NCBI GenBank assembly: GCA_903937325.1
Contig: CAIZYV010000042.1
Coordinates: forward strand, 1 to 19,510
Direction: 5' to 3'
Length of the DNA: 19,510 nt
Source of the DNA: Candidatus Falkowiibacteriota bacterium
GTDB lineage: Bacteria; Patescibacteriota; Patescibacteriia; Patescibacteriales; UBA12465
Shown here: piece by piece, positions 1 to 7,102 of the stretch
Position numbering within the stretch: position 1 is the stretch's first letter
How the letters are laid out: each line of letters starts with the position of its first letter
The notes under the pieces: model-generated
What the model was told of the DNA's origin: nothing
Seen by the model: the letters and a program-made list of their open reading frames with translations, nothing else
Database searches by the model: none
Translations under genes and position numbers: made by a program

Positions 1-205
1 AATGATAAGGACTCTACAAGTTCCTTTGGTTTCAACGAGTGCCAACCTCAGCGGTCAGGAGGTTCTAGATGTGCCAGGAGCTTTGCGTGTGTTTAAAAAT
101 AATCCGCGTCCGGATGCGGCCTTAACGGCTGGAAAAAATAAATCTAGAGAATCTCGTCTTCTGCGTTTACTTGATGACGGCGGCCTGCAGACTCTAAGAA
201 AATAA
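1..205 (+). CDS. Sua5/YrdC-type threonylcarbamoyl-AMP synthase, C-terminal fragment
   Basis: The gene enters from the left edge and only its last 67 or so residues are visible, so the ATG at position 2 is internal and not a start. The fragment carries PLVSTSANLSGQ near its beginning, the conserved ST-x-SAN-x-SG block of the Sua5/YciO/YrdC fold that contributes to the nucleotide and threonine site. The family makes threonylcarbamoyl-AMP from threonine, bicarbonate and ATP in the cytoplasm, the first step of the t6A37 tRNA modification. The tail after the motif is short and basic (ends LRK) with no extra Sua5 domain, which fits the short YrdC form. It stops at a TAA 9 nt before the next gene and is probably cotranscribed with it. 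YciO, a paralogue, cannot be excluded from this fragment. Confidence 0.85.
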   Translation, partial: MIRTLQVPLVSTSANLSGQEVLDVPGALRVFKNNPRPDAALTAGKNKSRESRLLRLLDDGGLQTLRK

Positions 206-214
206 TTATTACTT

Positions 215-1459
215 ATGAATAATGAAGAAAAAATTCGCACTTTTAAGTCAGGGTGGCGTTATTTGTCTATTTTTTTATTGATGGTTTTTTCTTTTGTAGC
301 CGGTTTGTCATGGAAAAATAATATTGAACAGACGGATAAGATGATTGCTTATTCGCCTGAAGCAAACAAATCGCAAAACGCTTCACTTTTCGAATTCGAT
401 TTATATTGGGAAGTCTGGGATAGATTGAAAAGTGATTATGTCGATAAAAATAAAGTACAAGATGAGGACATGTTCTATGGCTCTTTGCGCGGTTTGGCTG
501 CCTCGATGGATGATCCTTATACTGTTTTTATGGACCCTAAAGAAGCGCAAGAATTTGCCGATGATCTTTCCGGTACTTTTGAAGGTATCGGCGCTGAAAT
601 AGGCGTGCGTGACGATATTATTACGATTATCGCGCCCTTAACAGGAATGCCGGCAGAAAAAGCTGGCGTGAAAGCCGGTGATAAGCTTTATGCTATTGAT
701 GGTACGAGCACTATCGGCCTTAATGTTGATGAGGCGGTAAAAAAAATACGCGGTCCGAAAGGCACGGATGTTGTTTTAACCCTTATCCGCGAAGATGAAG
801 AAAAGCCCTTAGATATAAAAATAACCAGAAGTTTAATTATTGTTAAAAGTGTTAAGACAGAAATGCGCTCCGATGGGGTTATGCTTATTACGGTTAGTAA
901 TTTTAATGATGATACTTTAGATCTTTTCAATGCGGCCGTAAAAACTGCTTTGAGTAAAAATCCCAAAGGCTTGATTCTTGATTTGCGCAATAACCCCGGT
1001 GGTTATTTGGATACGGCTATTTCTATGGCGAGTGCCTGGGTTAAAGAGGGCCCAGTTGTAGTGGAGCAGTTTGGCGAAGGCCGACGTCAGGAATATTTTT
1101 CTGAGGGTAATGGTAGTCTGGGAGTTTTTAAAACAATTGTTTTGATAAACGGCGGCAGTGCTTCTGCTTCGGAAATTGTTGCCGGTGCTTTGCGCGATTA
1201 TAAAAAAGCTACAATTGTCGGTGAACAATCTTACGGTAAAGGATCTGTGCAGAGTCTCCGCGATTTAAGTAATGGCTCAGTTTTAAAAGTGACAGTTGCT
1301 AAATGGTTGACACCAAATGGTGATTTTATTGATGATAAAGGTATAAGTCCTGATATCGAAGTCAAACTTACTAAAGAAGATATTAATAAAAATAAAGACC
1401 CGCAGATGATGAAAGCTTTAGATTTGATTTTAAAGCCCACACCCGCGTCTAAAAAATAA
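215..1459 (+). CDS. ctpA: S41 family carboxyl-terminal processing peptidase (CtpA/Prc-like), membrane anchored
   Basis: A 414-aa serine protease that cuts near the C-terminus of extracytoplasmic substrates. Residues 14-31 form a single N-terminal membrane anchor or uncleaved signal. Residues about 60-115 form the N-terminal helical region. A PDZ domain follows at about 120-205, with the carboxylate-binding segment around GTFEGIGAEIG. The S41 core spans about 215-385. The Ser/Lys dyad is visible: Ser317 in NGGSASASEI and Lys342 in SYGKGSVQ, with the usual 25-residue separation, plus Gln346 at the position of the third catalytic residue of Bacillus CtpB. All key residues are present, so it should be active. 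The start is the first ATG after the upstream stop; no Shine-Dalgarno sequence is seen. The C-terminal tail after about 390 is short and lysine-rich. Confidence 0.95.
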   Translation: MNNEEKIRTFKSGWRYLSIFLLMVFSFVAGLSWKNNIEQTDKMIAYSPEANKSQNASLFEFDLYWEVWDRLKSDYVDKNKVQDEDMFYGSLRGLAASMDDPYTVFMDPKEAQEFADDLSGTFEGIGAEIGVRDDIITIIAPLTGMPAEKAGVKAGDKLYAIDGTSTIGLNVDEAVKKIRGPKGTDVVLTLIREDEEKPLDIKITRSLIIVKSVKTEMRSDGVMLITVSNFNDDTLDLFNAAVKTALSKNPKGLILDLRNNPGGYLDTAISMASAWVKEGPVVVEQFGEGRRQEYFSEGNGSLGVFKTIVLINGGSASASEIVAGALRDYKKATIVGEQSYGKGSVQSLRDLSNGSVLKVTVAKWLTPNGDFIDDKGISPDIEVKLTKEDINKNKDPQMMKALDLILKPTPASKK

Positions 1460-1464
1460 GTAAA

Positions 1465-1492
1465 GCCGACGCTATCGGCGTCTGTTTTTTTT
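1465..1492 (+). terminator. Hairpin plus T8 between ctpA and pyrG (terminator or attenuator)
   Basis: GACGC (1468-1472) pairs with GCGTC (1478-1482) around a 5-nt loop and is followed by a T8 run at 1485-1492. An alternative, mutually exclusive stem pairs GCCGA (1465-1469) with TCGGC (1475-1479). The T-run ends only 4 nt before the pyrG ATG, so this hairpin acts as the terminator of ctpA, as a leader attenuator for pyrG, or both. The stem is only 5 bp, so its strength is uncertain. Confidence 0.55.
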
Positions 1493-1496
1493 CTTT

Positions 1497-3182
1497 ATGC
1501 AAAAAGCAAAAAATAAGATAATCACCAAGAAAAAAATCGTGGTTAATCCTAAATTTATCTTTGTCGTCGGCGGCGTAATGTCCGGTGTTGGTAAGGGTAT
1601 TAGCACCGCTTCTATTGGTCAAATCTTGCAGGCGCGTGGTTACAATGTTAGCGCTATTAAGATGGATCCTTATATTAATGTTGATGCCGGCACGATGAAT
1701 CCTATTGAACATGGTGAGGTTTTTGTTACTGAAGATGGCGACGAGACTGATCAGGATCTGGGTAATTATGAACGTTTTTTGGGAAAAAATATTTATAAAG
1801 AGAATTACATGACTACCGGCCGTATCTATCAGACCGTCATTAATCGCGAACGTAATTTGGAGTATAAAGGGAAGTGTGTGCAAGTTGTTCCTCATATTCC
1901 CATGGAAATACGTCGTCGTATCGATTCAGCTTTAGAAAAGAGTGGTGCTGAAATAATGACCATAGAAATTGGCGGTACGGTTGGAGAATATGAAAATCTC
2001 TTGTTTTTGGAAGCAGCTCGTGTAATGAAGTTATATAACCCTAAAGATGTTTTGTTTGTGATTGTTTCTTATTTGCCTGTTCCCAGTAAGATCGGAGAAA
2101 TGAAAACTAAGCCGACTCAGCACGCTGTGCGCAGTTTAAATAGCGCTGGTATCCAGCCGGATTTTTTAATTGCTCGTAGCGAACAACCGATTGATAAAGC
2201 CAGGAAAGAGAAGCTTGCCATTCATTGTAATGTGGCAATTGAAGATGTAATTGCCGCTCCCGACGCTGATTCTATTTATGATATCCCTCTTAATTTTGAA
2301 AAAGAAAATCTTAGCCAACATATTTTAGAAAAGTTAAATTTGCCTTTGCGTCGGCAGAATCCCGAGAACAGTGCGTGGAAAAAGTTTGTTTCTGCGACTA
2401 AAAATCAGAATCGGAAAGTTAATATTGGTATTGTTGGTAAATATTTTGCCACCGGTGATTTTTCTCTGACTGATTCTTATATTTCTGTTATTGAAGCTGT
2501 TAAGCACGCCGCCGCCGCCAATAAATGTAAAGTTAATTTACATTGGTTAAGCGCTGAGGATGTGGAAAAAAAGGGAACTTCAGTGTTTAAAGGCATGGAT
2601 GGTCTTATCGTTCCGCAGGGCTGGGGTAAACGTGGGTCAGAAGGGAAGATAAAAACTATTAAATATTGTCGAGAAAATAAAATACCATATTTTGGTTTAT
2701 GTTATGGCATGCAAATGGCCGTGATTGAGTTCGCTCGTAATGTAGCTGGCTTAAAATTGGCTAATTCAGCGGAAGTTGATCCAAAAACCAGTGATCCGGT
2801 TATACATATCATGCCCGGCCAAGAGAAATTGATTGCAGAAAAAGGCTATGGCGGCACTATTCGTCTTGGTGGTTGGCCCTGTTTATTGCGCCCAGGTACT
2901 CGTTTAGCTACGGCTTATGCACGTTATACTAAGAATAAAATAGTATCTGAACGTCATCGTCATCGTTATGAATTTAACAATGATTATCGTTCTAGTTTTG
3001 AAAGTCTCGGTTTAGTGATATCAGGGACTTCACCTGACGGGCAGATTGTCGAAGCGATAGAGCTAAAAAATCATCCTTTTTTTGTTGGTGTTCAGTTTCA
3101 TCCCGAATATATTTCTCGTCCATTGTCGCCGCATCCGCTTTTCGTCGCTTTTGTTAAAGCTTGTTTGGGTGATAAAGAATAA
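1497..3182 (+). CDS. pyrG: CTP synthase (glutamine-hydrolysing)
   Basis: A 561-aa cytoplasmic enzyme that aminates UTP to CTP with ATP and glutamine. The synthase domain (about 19-285) opens with the P-loop region GGVMSGVGKGI and contains GEVFVTEDGDETDQDLG and IEIGGTVGEYE. The class I glutamine amidotransferase domain (about 308-558) carries Cys402 in GLCYGMQ and His535/Glu537 in FHPE. SERHRHRYEFN and SGTSPDGQIVEA are also typical. Length fits the family (about 535-560), with roughly 17 extra basic residues at the N-terminus. Variants: the usual PGGFG beside the oxyanion hole reads PQGWG (373-377), and the residue after the nucleophile is Tyr as in GMP synthase. No promoter fits between the upstream hairpin and the ATG, so expression depends on readthrough or on a promoter inside ctpA. 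The next gene is convergent and separated by a strong terminator. Confidence 0.98.
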   Translation: MQKAKNKIITKKKIVVNPKFIFVVGGVMSGVGKGISTASIGQILQARGYNVSAIKMDPYINVDAGTMNPIEHGEVFVTEDGDETDQDLGNYERFLGKNIYKENYMTTGRIYQTVINRERNLEYKGKCVQVVPHIPMEIRRRIDSALEKSGAEIMTIEIGGTVGEYENLLFLEAARVMKLYNPKDVLFVIVSYLPVPSKIGEMKTKPTQHAVRSLNSAGIQPDFLIARSEQPIDKARKEKLAIHCNVAIEDVIAAPDADSIYDIPLNFEKENLSQHILEKLNLPLRRQNPENSAWKKFVSATKNQNRKVNIGIVGKYFATGDFSLTDSYISVIEAVKHAAAANKCKVNLHWLSAEDVEKKGTSVFKGMDGLIVPQGWGKRGSEGKIKTIKYCRENKIPYFGLCYGMQMAVIEFARNVAGLKLANSAEVDPKTSDPVIHIMPGQEKLIAEKGYGGTIRLGGWPCLLRPGTRLATAYARYTKNKIVSERHRHRYEFNNDYRSSFESLGLVISGTSPDGQIVEAIELKNHPFFVGVQFHPEYISRPLSPHPLFVAFVKACLGDKE

Positions 3183-3191
3183 AATTCAATT

Positions 3192-3225
3192 AAAAAACGC
3201 CTCGGATTTGATCCGAGGCGTTTTT
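3192..3225. terminator. Bidirectional terminator between pyrG and rpmA
   Basis: ACGCCTCGGAT (3197-3207) and ATCCGAGGCGT (3211-3221) form a perfect 11-bp stem with a TTG loop, flanked by an A-run on the left and a T-run on the right. It therefore works on both strands and separates the convergent genes pyrG (+) and rpmA (-). It is the strongest terminator in the window. Confidence 0.93.
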
Positions 3226-3245
3226 GTATGAAAAAGAAAAATTAT

Positions 3246-3521
3246 TTATTTAATGACACTGACAATTTTTGTGTTCTTTAAATTGCCGTCGAATTTTTTT
3301 AATTTTTTAGTGCTGAACTTAACTTTGCCGTCAGCAATAGCGAAAAGAGTATCGTCGTTACCGCGACGTACATTTCCACCGGGATGGTATTTTGTTCCGC
3401 GTTGGCGGATGATGATGTTGCCGGACTTAGCGCTTTGACCGTCTGATAATTTAACGCCTAAACGTTTACTCTCAGAATCACGTCCCAACGAAGTTGAACC
3501 GGCGGCTTTCTTATGTGCCAT
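3246..3521 (-). CDS. rpmA: 50S ribosomal protein L27
   Basis: A 91-aa protein of the large ribosomal subunit whose N-terminus reaches toward the peptidyl-transferase centre. It starts MAHKKAAGST and contains GRDSESKRLGVK, GNIIIRQRGTKYHPG and DTLFAIADGKVKF, which are diagnostic for bL27. Its N-terminus is ready made, without the cleavable leader found in Firmicutes L27. Length is typical (85-95). It stands alone: the usual upstream partner rplU (L21) is not present; instead a strong promoter lies about 85 nt upstream on the same strand. No Shine-Dalgarno sequence precedes the ATG. Downstream it ends against the two-way terminator shared with pyrG. Confidence 0.98.
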   Translation of the reverse strand: MAHKKAAGSTSLGRDSESKRLGVKLSDGQSAKSGNIIIRQRGTKYHPGGNVRRGNDDTLFAIADGKVKFSTKKLKKFDGNLKNTKIVSVIK

Positions 3522-3605
3522 ACAGCTGTAAAGGCGGACGCCGCTCTAATAAAAAGAAAAGGGCCGGCCGCTTTTTCGTTTAAAGATTTTTTTAGCAATG
3601 AAGCT

Positions 3606-3634
3606 AATATAACAAAATATTTTGTCCTTGTCAA
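3606..3634 (-). promoter_or_regulatory. Near-consensus sigma70 promoter for rpmA
   Basis: On the minus strand there is a perfect -35 TTGACA (3634-3629), exactly 17 nt of spacer, and a -10 TATATT (3611-3606), five of six matches. The predicted transcript start near 3599 leaves a leader of about 78 nt before the rpmA ATG. The leader contains a GC-rich self-complementary stretch (GGCCGGCC at about 3562-3569) next to A/T runs, which may fold. This is the best-matching promoter in the window, as expected for a ribosomal protein gene. Confidence 0.85.
3612..3625. promoter_or_regulatory. 14-bp perfect palindrome in the rpmA promoter spacer (possible operator)
   Basis: ACAAAATATTTTGT is identical to its own reverse complement and lies entirely between the -35 and -10 boxes of the rpmA promoter, a classical repressor position. 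No regulator gene is recognised nearby. An AT-rich palindrome could also be chance, or could simply affect spacer bending. Confidence 0.4.
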
Positions 3635-3724
3635 CTCCGCTTTTGGTTATTTTTAACGGCTTGCTTTAAGGATTATTATCCACCTTTTGTCTGCTTGTAA
3701 ACGGCTGTTATTTTTTAAAAAATA

Positions 3725-3733
3725 TGCTATAAT
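3725..3733 (+). promoter_or_regulatory. Extended -10 promoter for the ferredoxin operon
   Basis: TGCTATAAT is a perfect extended -10 element (TGn plus TATAAT at 3728-3733). The -35 region at about 3705-3710 (CTGTTA) is poor. A TTTTTTAAAAAA tract (3711-3722) fills most of the spacer. The predicted start near 3740 gives a leader of about 68 nt. The same 9-mer occurs at the xer promoter, which suggests it is a preferred promoter form in this genome. Confidence 0.7.
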
Positions 3734-3760
3734 TTGGGTATTAATATTTTAAAAAAAGAA

Positions 3761-3793
3761 GGAAGAGGGGCAGGCTTGGGCGTGCTTTTTTCC
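3761..3793 (+). promoter_or_regulatory. Imperfect stem-loop in the ferredoxin 5' leader
   Basis: GGAAGAGG plus GCA (3761-3772) can pair, with G-U pairs and one bulge, with TGC plus TTTTTTCC (3783-3793). A shorter version, GCA-g-GC / GC-g-TGC around TTGG, is followed directly by T6 and would resemble a weak terminator. It may attenuate the long downstream operon. Structure is predicted by eye only. Confidence 0.35.
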
Positions 3794-3807
3794 TGTTAAT
3801 TAAATGT

Positions 3808-3978
3808 ATGATTAAAGTCGATCAAGATAAGTGTATAGGTTGTGGTCTTTGTGTTGGTATTTGTCCGGAAGTTTTTCAAATGAATGCCGATGGTAAGTCG
3901 GAAGTATTAAAACAATCTGATTCCGCTGATGCTCAGAATGCCTTAGCTAGCTGTCCGGTTAATGCAATTAGCGCTTAA
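3808..3978 (+). CDS. Small single-cluster [4Fe-4S] ferredoxin, 56 aa
   Basis: A 56-aa soluble electron carrier, shorter than the usual ORF cutoff. It reads MIKVDQDKCIGCGLC at the start and ends near ASCPVNAISA. Cys9, Cys12, Cys15 and Cys49 (followed by Pro) match the four ligands of one [4Fe-4S] cluster in Thermotoga- and Desulfovibrio-type ferredoxins. Cys19 (CPEVF) corresponds to the cysteine that forms a disulfide in such proteins, but its usual partner near residue 43 is absent here. The start follows from the frame: an ATG 4 nt upstream runs into a stop after three codons. It is the first gene after the extended -10 promoter and the head of a long plus-strand gene run. No oxidoreductase partner is nearby, so its redox role cannot be told. 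Confidence 0.92.
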   Translation: MIKVDQDKCIGCGLCVGICPEVFQMNADGKSEVLKQSDSADAQNALASCPVNAISA

Positions 3979-3988
3979 TAATTTTAAT

Positions 3989-4480
3989 ATGCCTGAAGAA
4001 CAGAAAATCGAAAAAATAGCCGACATTGTTCCGGTGCCACACGTTGAAAAAACTAAAACCGAGAATGTTGTCGAGCGCGTTTTCGAAACCCCTGATTCTA
4101 AAAAAGTTGAAGAAATCGAAAAAAAGAAGTCTATAAAAAATAAAAATTCTCTTGGTGGGCAGTCTTCTGTGCGTGATTCTGATTTAATTGATTCTGATAA
4201 TGATCAGCAGCTCAAAGCAATTGAAAATATTTTGTCTGACGGCTTGGATAAGGTATTTTTGCAAATGAATGTAAAAGAACAGAATAGTTTTAAGGCCGAA
4301 GGTGAAAAAACAGCGCACAAGATAAGTAATATTTTAGATAAGGCAAAAGGTGGTGTTGATAAAATAATTTCTCTTATTCGGCGTTGGTTGAAATTGATTC
4401 CGCGGGTGAATAAGTTTTTTTTAGAACAAGAAGCAAAAATTAAAAGTGATAAAATAATGCAAATTAAGAAAAATCTTTAA
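3989..4480 (+). CDS. Charged 163-aa protein paired with the VirD4-like ATPase
   Basis: Family not recognised with certainty. Residues 1-100 are rich in Glu, Lys, Asp and Ser and look disordered, with short VPVPHVEKTKTE-like patches. Residues about 105-163 form a predicted amphipathic helical region containing KIISLIRRWLKLIPRVNKFF and then LEQEAKIKSDKIM. This could be a peripheral membrane or protein-docking segment; there is no clear transmembrane helix and no signal peptide. I chose the ATG at 3989, because the earlier in-frame ATG at 3962 lies inside the ferredoxin gene. It ends 3 nt before the VirD4-like gene, a spacing that suggests translational coupling and a shared function. Confidence 0.8.
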   Translation: MPEEQKIEKIADIVPVPHVEKTKTENVVERVFETPDSKKVEEIEKKKSIKNKNSLGGQSSVRDSDLIDSDNDQQLKAIENILSDGLDKVFLQMNVKEQNSFKAEGEKTAHKISNILDKAKGGVDKIISLIRRWLKLIPRVNKFFLEQEAKIKSDKIMQIKKNL

Positions 4481-4483
4481 TTT

Positions 4484-7084
4484 ATGCGAACTATTTTGGC
4501 AAATTCGGCAGCTATTTTTCAAAGTAATGACGGCGCTTTTCTCTTAGCGCTTATACTTTTATTTACTAGTGCCGCAGCTTTAACTGGCTTAGTTTTTGCT
4601 TTTCGTTTTTTTGTCCGTCGTTTTTCTGTTGATAACGCCTATTCCGATCATCAAATATTTTTGATTAAATTGCCGAAAGAGAAGCCGAAAGATGAAAATA
4701 AAGACAGTTCTTTGCAGCAGATGAGAGAAGAAATATCAAAAGGGGAAACGATTTTTTCCAGCATTGGCGGTTTGAAGGCTCAACGTGGTTTGAGTGCTTG
4801 GTTACTCGGACGCAATGATAATTTTTCTTTCGAAATAGTTGCTAGTCTAGGTAAAATTGCTTTTTACGCTGCCGCTCCGCGTCACCTGACCCGTTATTTA
4901 GAGCAGCAAATCACTGCTCATTATCCTGAGGCCGTGATTGAAGAAGTTGAAGATTATAACGCCTTTGCTGCTAATGGTAAAATAGCGGCCGCCCATCTTA
5001 AAGCGCGCAAGAGTTTTGTTTTGCCTCTACGCACTTATCAAAAAATGGAAGTTGATCCTCTAAATTCTTTGATTAATATCATGTCAAAACTAGAGGCGGA
5101 TGAGAGTGTTGTTGCGCAATATATTGTACGTAGCGCTTATGGTTACTGGCATCGAAAAGTACGCCGTATAGTTCGCCATATCCAAGATCGTAATTCGGTT
5201 TATCAAGGTATTCGTACAGCCGCTTTGTGGCGTCGGGTGCTTTTGCATATTGTCGATATTTTTGGTGCGATATTTAAGTCGACAGAAAAAAATAATCCTA
5301 ATCATCCAGTTAAGCGTTTATCGGCGGTTGAAGAGGAAATATTGAAGTCGATTGAAGAAAAAAATCTTCGTGCCGGCTTGGACGTTAATCTTAATCTTAT
5401 TGTTTCTAGCGCGACCTTAGAACGCTCAGCCGCTTATTTGGAAAATGTTGCTAGCGTCTTTACCGAATATAATAATTATAGTTATGGTAATACTTTTTCG
5501 CGAGCTATAAAAAAGGGGCAGGATCGTTTGATTAATGATTTTATTCATCGTCGTTTTCGTGATAGCCACTCTTTTCTTTTAAATACTGAAGAATTAACTA
5601 GCATTTTCCATTTGCCTTTGAAACATATCGAAACCCCAAATATTGTCTGGCTGACAGCGAAAAGTGCTGCCGCTCCTGCCGCCCTACCAACAGAAGGATT
5701 GCTTTTGGGTCGTAATGTTTATCGAGGTGTTAAAAAAGATATTTATATTCAGCGCGCTGATCGTCGCCGGCATACTTATATTATTGGTAAATCTGGTGTT
5801 GGTAAATCTGTTCTTCTGGCTAATATGGCGATTCAAGATATACAAAACGGGGAAGGCGTTTGCGTTCTTGATCCCCACGGCGATCTTATTGAAGATATTT
5901 TACAACGCATGCCTCCGGAAAGAGCTGAGGATGTGGTTATTTTCTCTCCGGCCGATATGGAAAGGCCTTTAGCTTTAAATCTTTTGGAATTTGATCCTCG
6001 TTATCCTGAGCAAAAAAGCTTTGTTATCAACGAGATGATTGGTATTTTTGATAAGTTATATGATTTAAAACAGACGGGTGGACCGATGTTTGAGCAATAC
6101 ATGCGCAATGCTTTGCTTTTGATTATGGATGATCCTGAGAGTGGCTCGACGCTGATGGAGGTGCCAAAGGTTTTGTCTGATGAAAATTTTCGTCGTCTTA
6201 AATTATCGCGTTGCCGTAATCGAACGGTGGTTGATTTCTGGAAAAAAGAAGCGGAAAAAGCTGGTGGTGATGCAGCCTTGGCAAATATTGTCCCTTATAT
6301 TACTTCGAAATTAACCTCTTTCATTTCTAACGACATGATGCGTCCGATTATCGGCCAACAAAAGAGTTCTTTTAATTTCCGTGATTTGATGGACAGACAG
6401 AAAATATTATTGATTGATTTACCAAAGGGCGTTGTTGGTGAAATGAATGCCCATCTTCTTGGTATGATTGTCGTTGGTAAAATCTTAATGGCGGCTTTGT
6501 CCCGGACGGATATGCCGGCTGATAAACGTAAAGATTTTTATCTTTATATTGATGAGTTTCAAAATTTTACCACTAATTCTATCTGTCAGATATTATCGGA
6601 AGCTCGAAAATATGCTTTAAATTTAATTATTGCTCATCAGTATATTGGCCAGCTCTTTAAGCCTGGACAAGTTAATCGCAGTTCGGAAATAAAAGATGCG
6701 GTTTTTGGCAATGTAGGCACGATTGTTTCTTTTAAAATTGGTGTAGAGGACGCAGAATTTTTAGTTAAAGAATTTACTCCGGTATTTAATGCTTATGATT
6801 TAATTAATATTGACAAAGGCTCTGCTTACATTAAGCTGTTGGTGGATAATAGTCCGAGTCGGCCATTTTCCTTAAAAACAGTTTGGCCTCTTTTGGGTGT
6901 TAAGCGGGAAGGGATTGCGTCTCAGATTAGATCTTTAAGTCGCTTAAAATTTGGTCAAGATCGCAGCATCGTTGAGGCAGAAATTATCAGACGTACTGAA
7001 ACACCGACGCCACCTCCGCCAATTCGCCTTCGGTCTATACCTGATAGAGCATCTGACCCGGTACCGTCAAATGATAAACAGTAA
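4484..7084 (+). CDS. VirD4/TraG-like membrane ATPase of the FtsK-HerA superfamily
   Basis: An 866-aa protein with one N-terminal membrane helix (about 18-43) followed by a basic segment, a long cytoplasmic region (about 85-400), and a RecA-like ATPase (about 405-800). Walker A is GKSGVGKS (435-442, Lys441), followed by VCVLDPHGDLIEDIL as in type IV secretion coupling ATPases. Walker B is FYLYIDEFQNF with Asp690-Glu691, and the Gln motif appears as IIAHQYIGQL (Gln719). The C-terminus is proline-rich. Such ATPases pump DNA or couple substrates to a secretion channel. No VirB-type channel genes, relaxase or oriT are visible, and the gene sits between ferredoxin and dnaX, so a role in conjugation is not supported by context. 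DNA uptake, export or chromosome handling are open options. It is not FtsK: there are no four-helix membrane domain and no gamma domain. Confidence 0.88.
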   Translation: MRTILANSAAIFQSNDGAFLLALILLFTSAAALTGLVFAFRFFVRRFSVDNAYSDHQIFLIKLPKEKPKDENKDSSLQQMREEISKGETIFSSIGGLKAQRGLSAWLLGRNDNFSFEIVASLGKIAFYAAAPRHLTRYLEQQITAHYPEAVIEEVEDYNAFAANGKIAAAHLKARKSFVLPLRTYQKMEVDPLNSLINIMSKLEADESVVAQYIVRSAYGYWHRKVRRIVRHIQDRNSVYQGIRTAALWRRVLLHIVDIFGAIFKSTEKNNPNHPVKRLSAVEEEILKSIEEKNLRAGLDVNLNLIVSSATLERSAAYLENVASVFTEYNNYSYGNTFSRAIKKGQDRLINDFIHRRFRDSHSFLLNTEELTSIFHLPLKHIETPNIVWLTAKSAAAPAALPTEGLLLGRNVYRGVKKDIYIQRADRRRHTYIIGKSGVGKSVLLANMAIQDIQNGEGVCVLDPHGDLIEDILQRMPPERAEDVVIFSPADMERPLALNLLEFDPRYPEQKSFVINEMIGIFDKLYDLKQTGGPMFEQYMRNALLLIMDDPESGSTLMEVPKVLSDENFRRLKLSRCRNRTVVDFWKKEAEKAGGDAALANIVPYITSKLTSFISNDMMRPIIGQQKSSFNFRDLMDRQKILLIDLPKGVVGEMNAHLLGMIVVGKILMAALSRTDMPADKRKDFYLYIDEFQNFTTNSICQILSEARKYALNLIIAHQYIGQLFKPGQVNRSSEIKDAVFGNVGTIVSFKIGVEDAEFLVKEFTPVFNAYDLINIDKGSAYIKLLVDNSPSRPFSLKTVWPLLGVKREGIASQIRSLSRLKFGQDRSIVEAEIIRRTETPTPPPPIRLRSIPDRASDPVPSNDKQ

Positions 7085-7102
7085 TTATTAATTTCTTTTC
7101 TT

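Noticed and set aside
1449..1895. Minus-strand 148-aa ORF opposite the start of pyrG
   Set aside because: It is antisense to the highly conserved CTP synthase N-terminus and shows no recognisable motif, so it is a shadow.
3740..3807. Small structured RNA (SRP-like) in the ferredoxin leader, because of GGAAG and GGCAGGC
   Set aside because: The conserved SRP tetraloop region and its partner strand are missing, and the segment is too short.
5664..5972. Plus-strand 102-aa ORF with a hydrophobic stretch
   Set aside because: It lies inside the ATPase gene in another frame, over the Walker A region, where the true frame is clearly conserved. The hydrophobic look comes from the AT-rich shifted frame.
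4484..7084. FtsK identity for the large ATPase, because of the nearby dif site
   Set aside because: The protein has a single membrane helix, VirD4-style motifs and no visible gamma domain, so FtsK is not supported.
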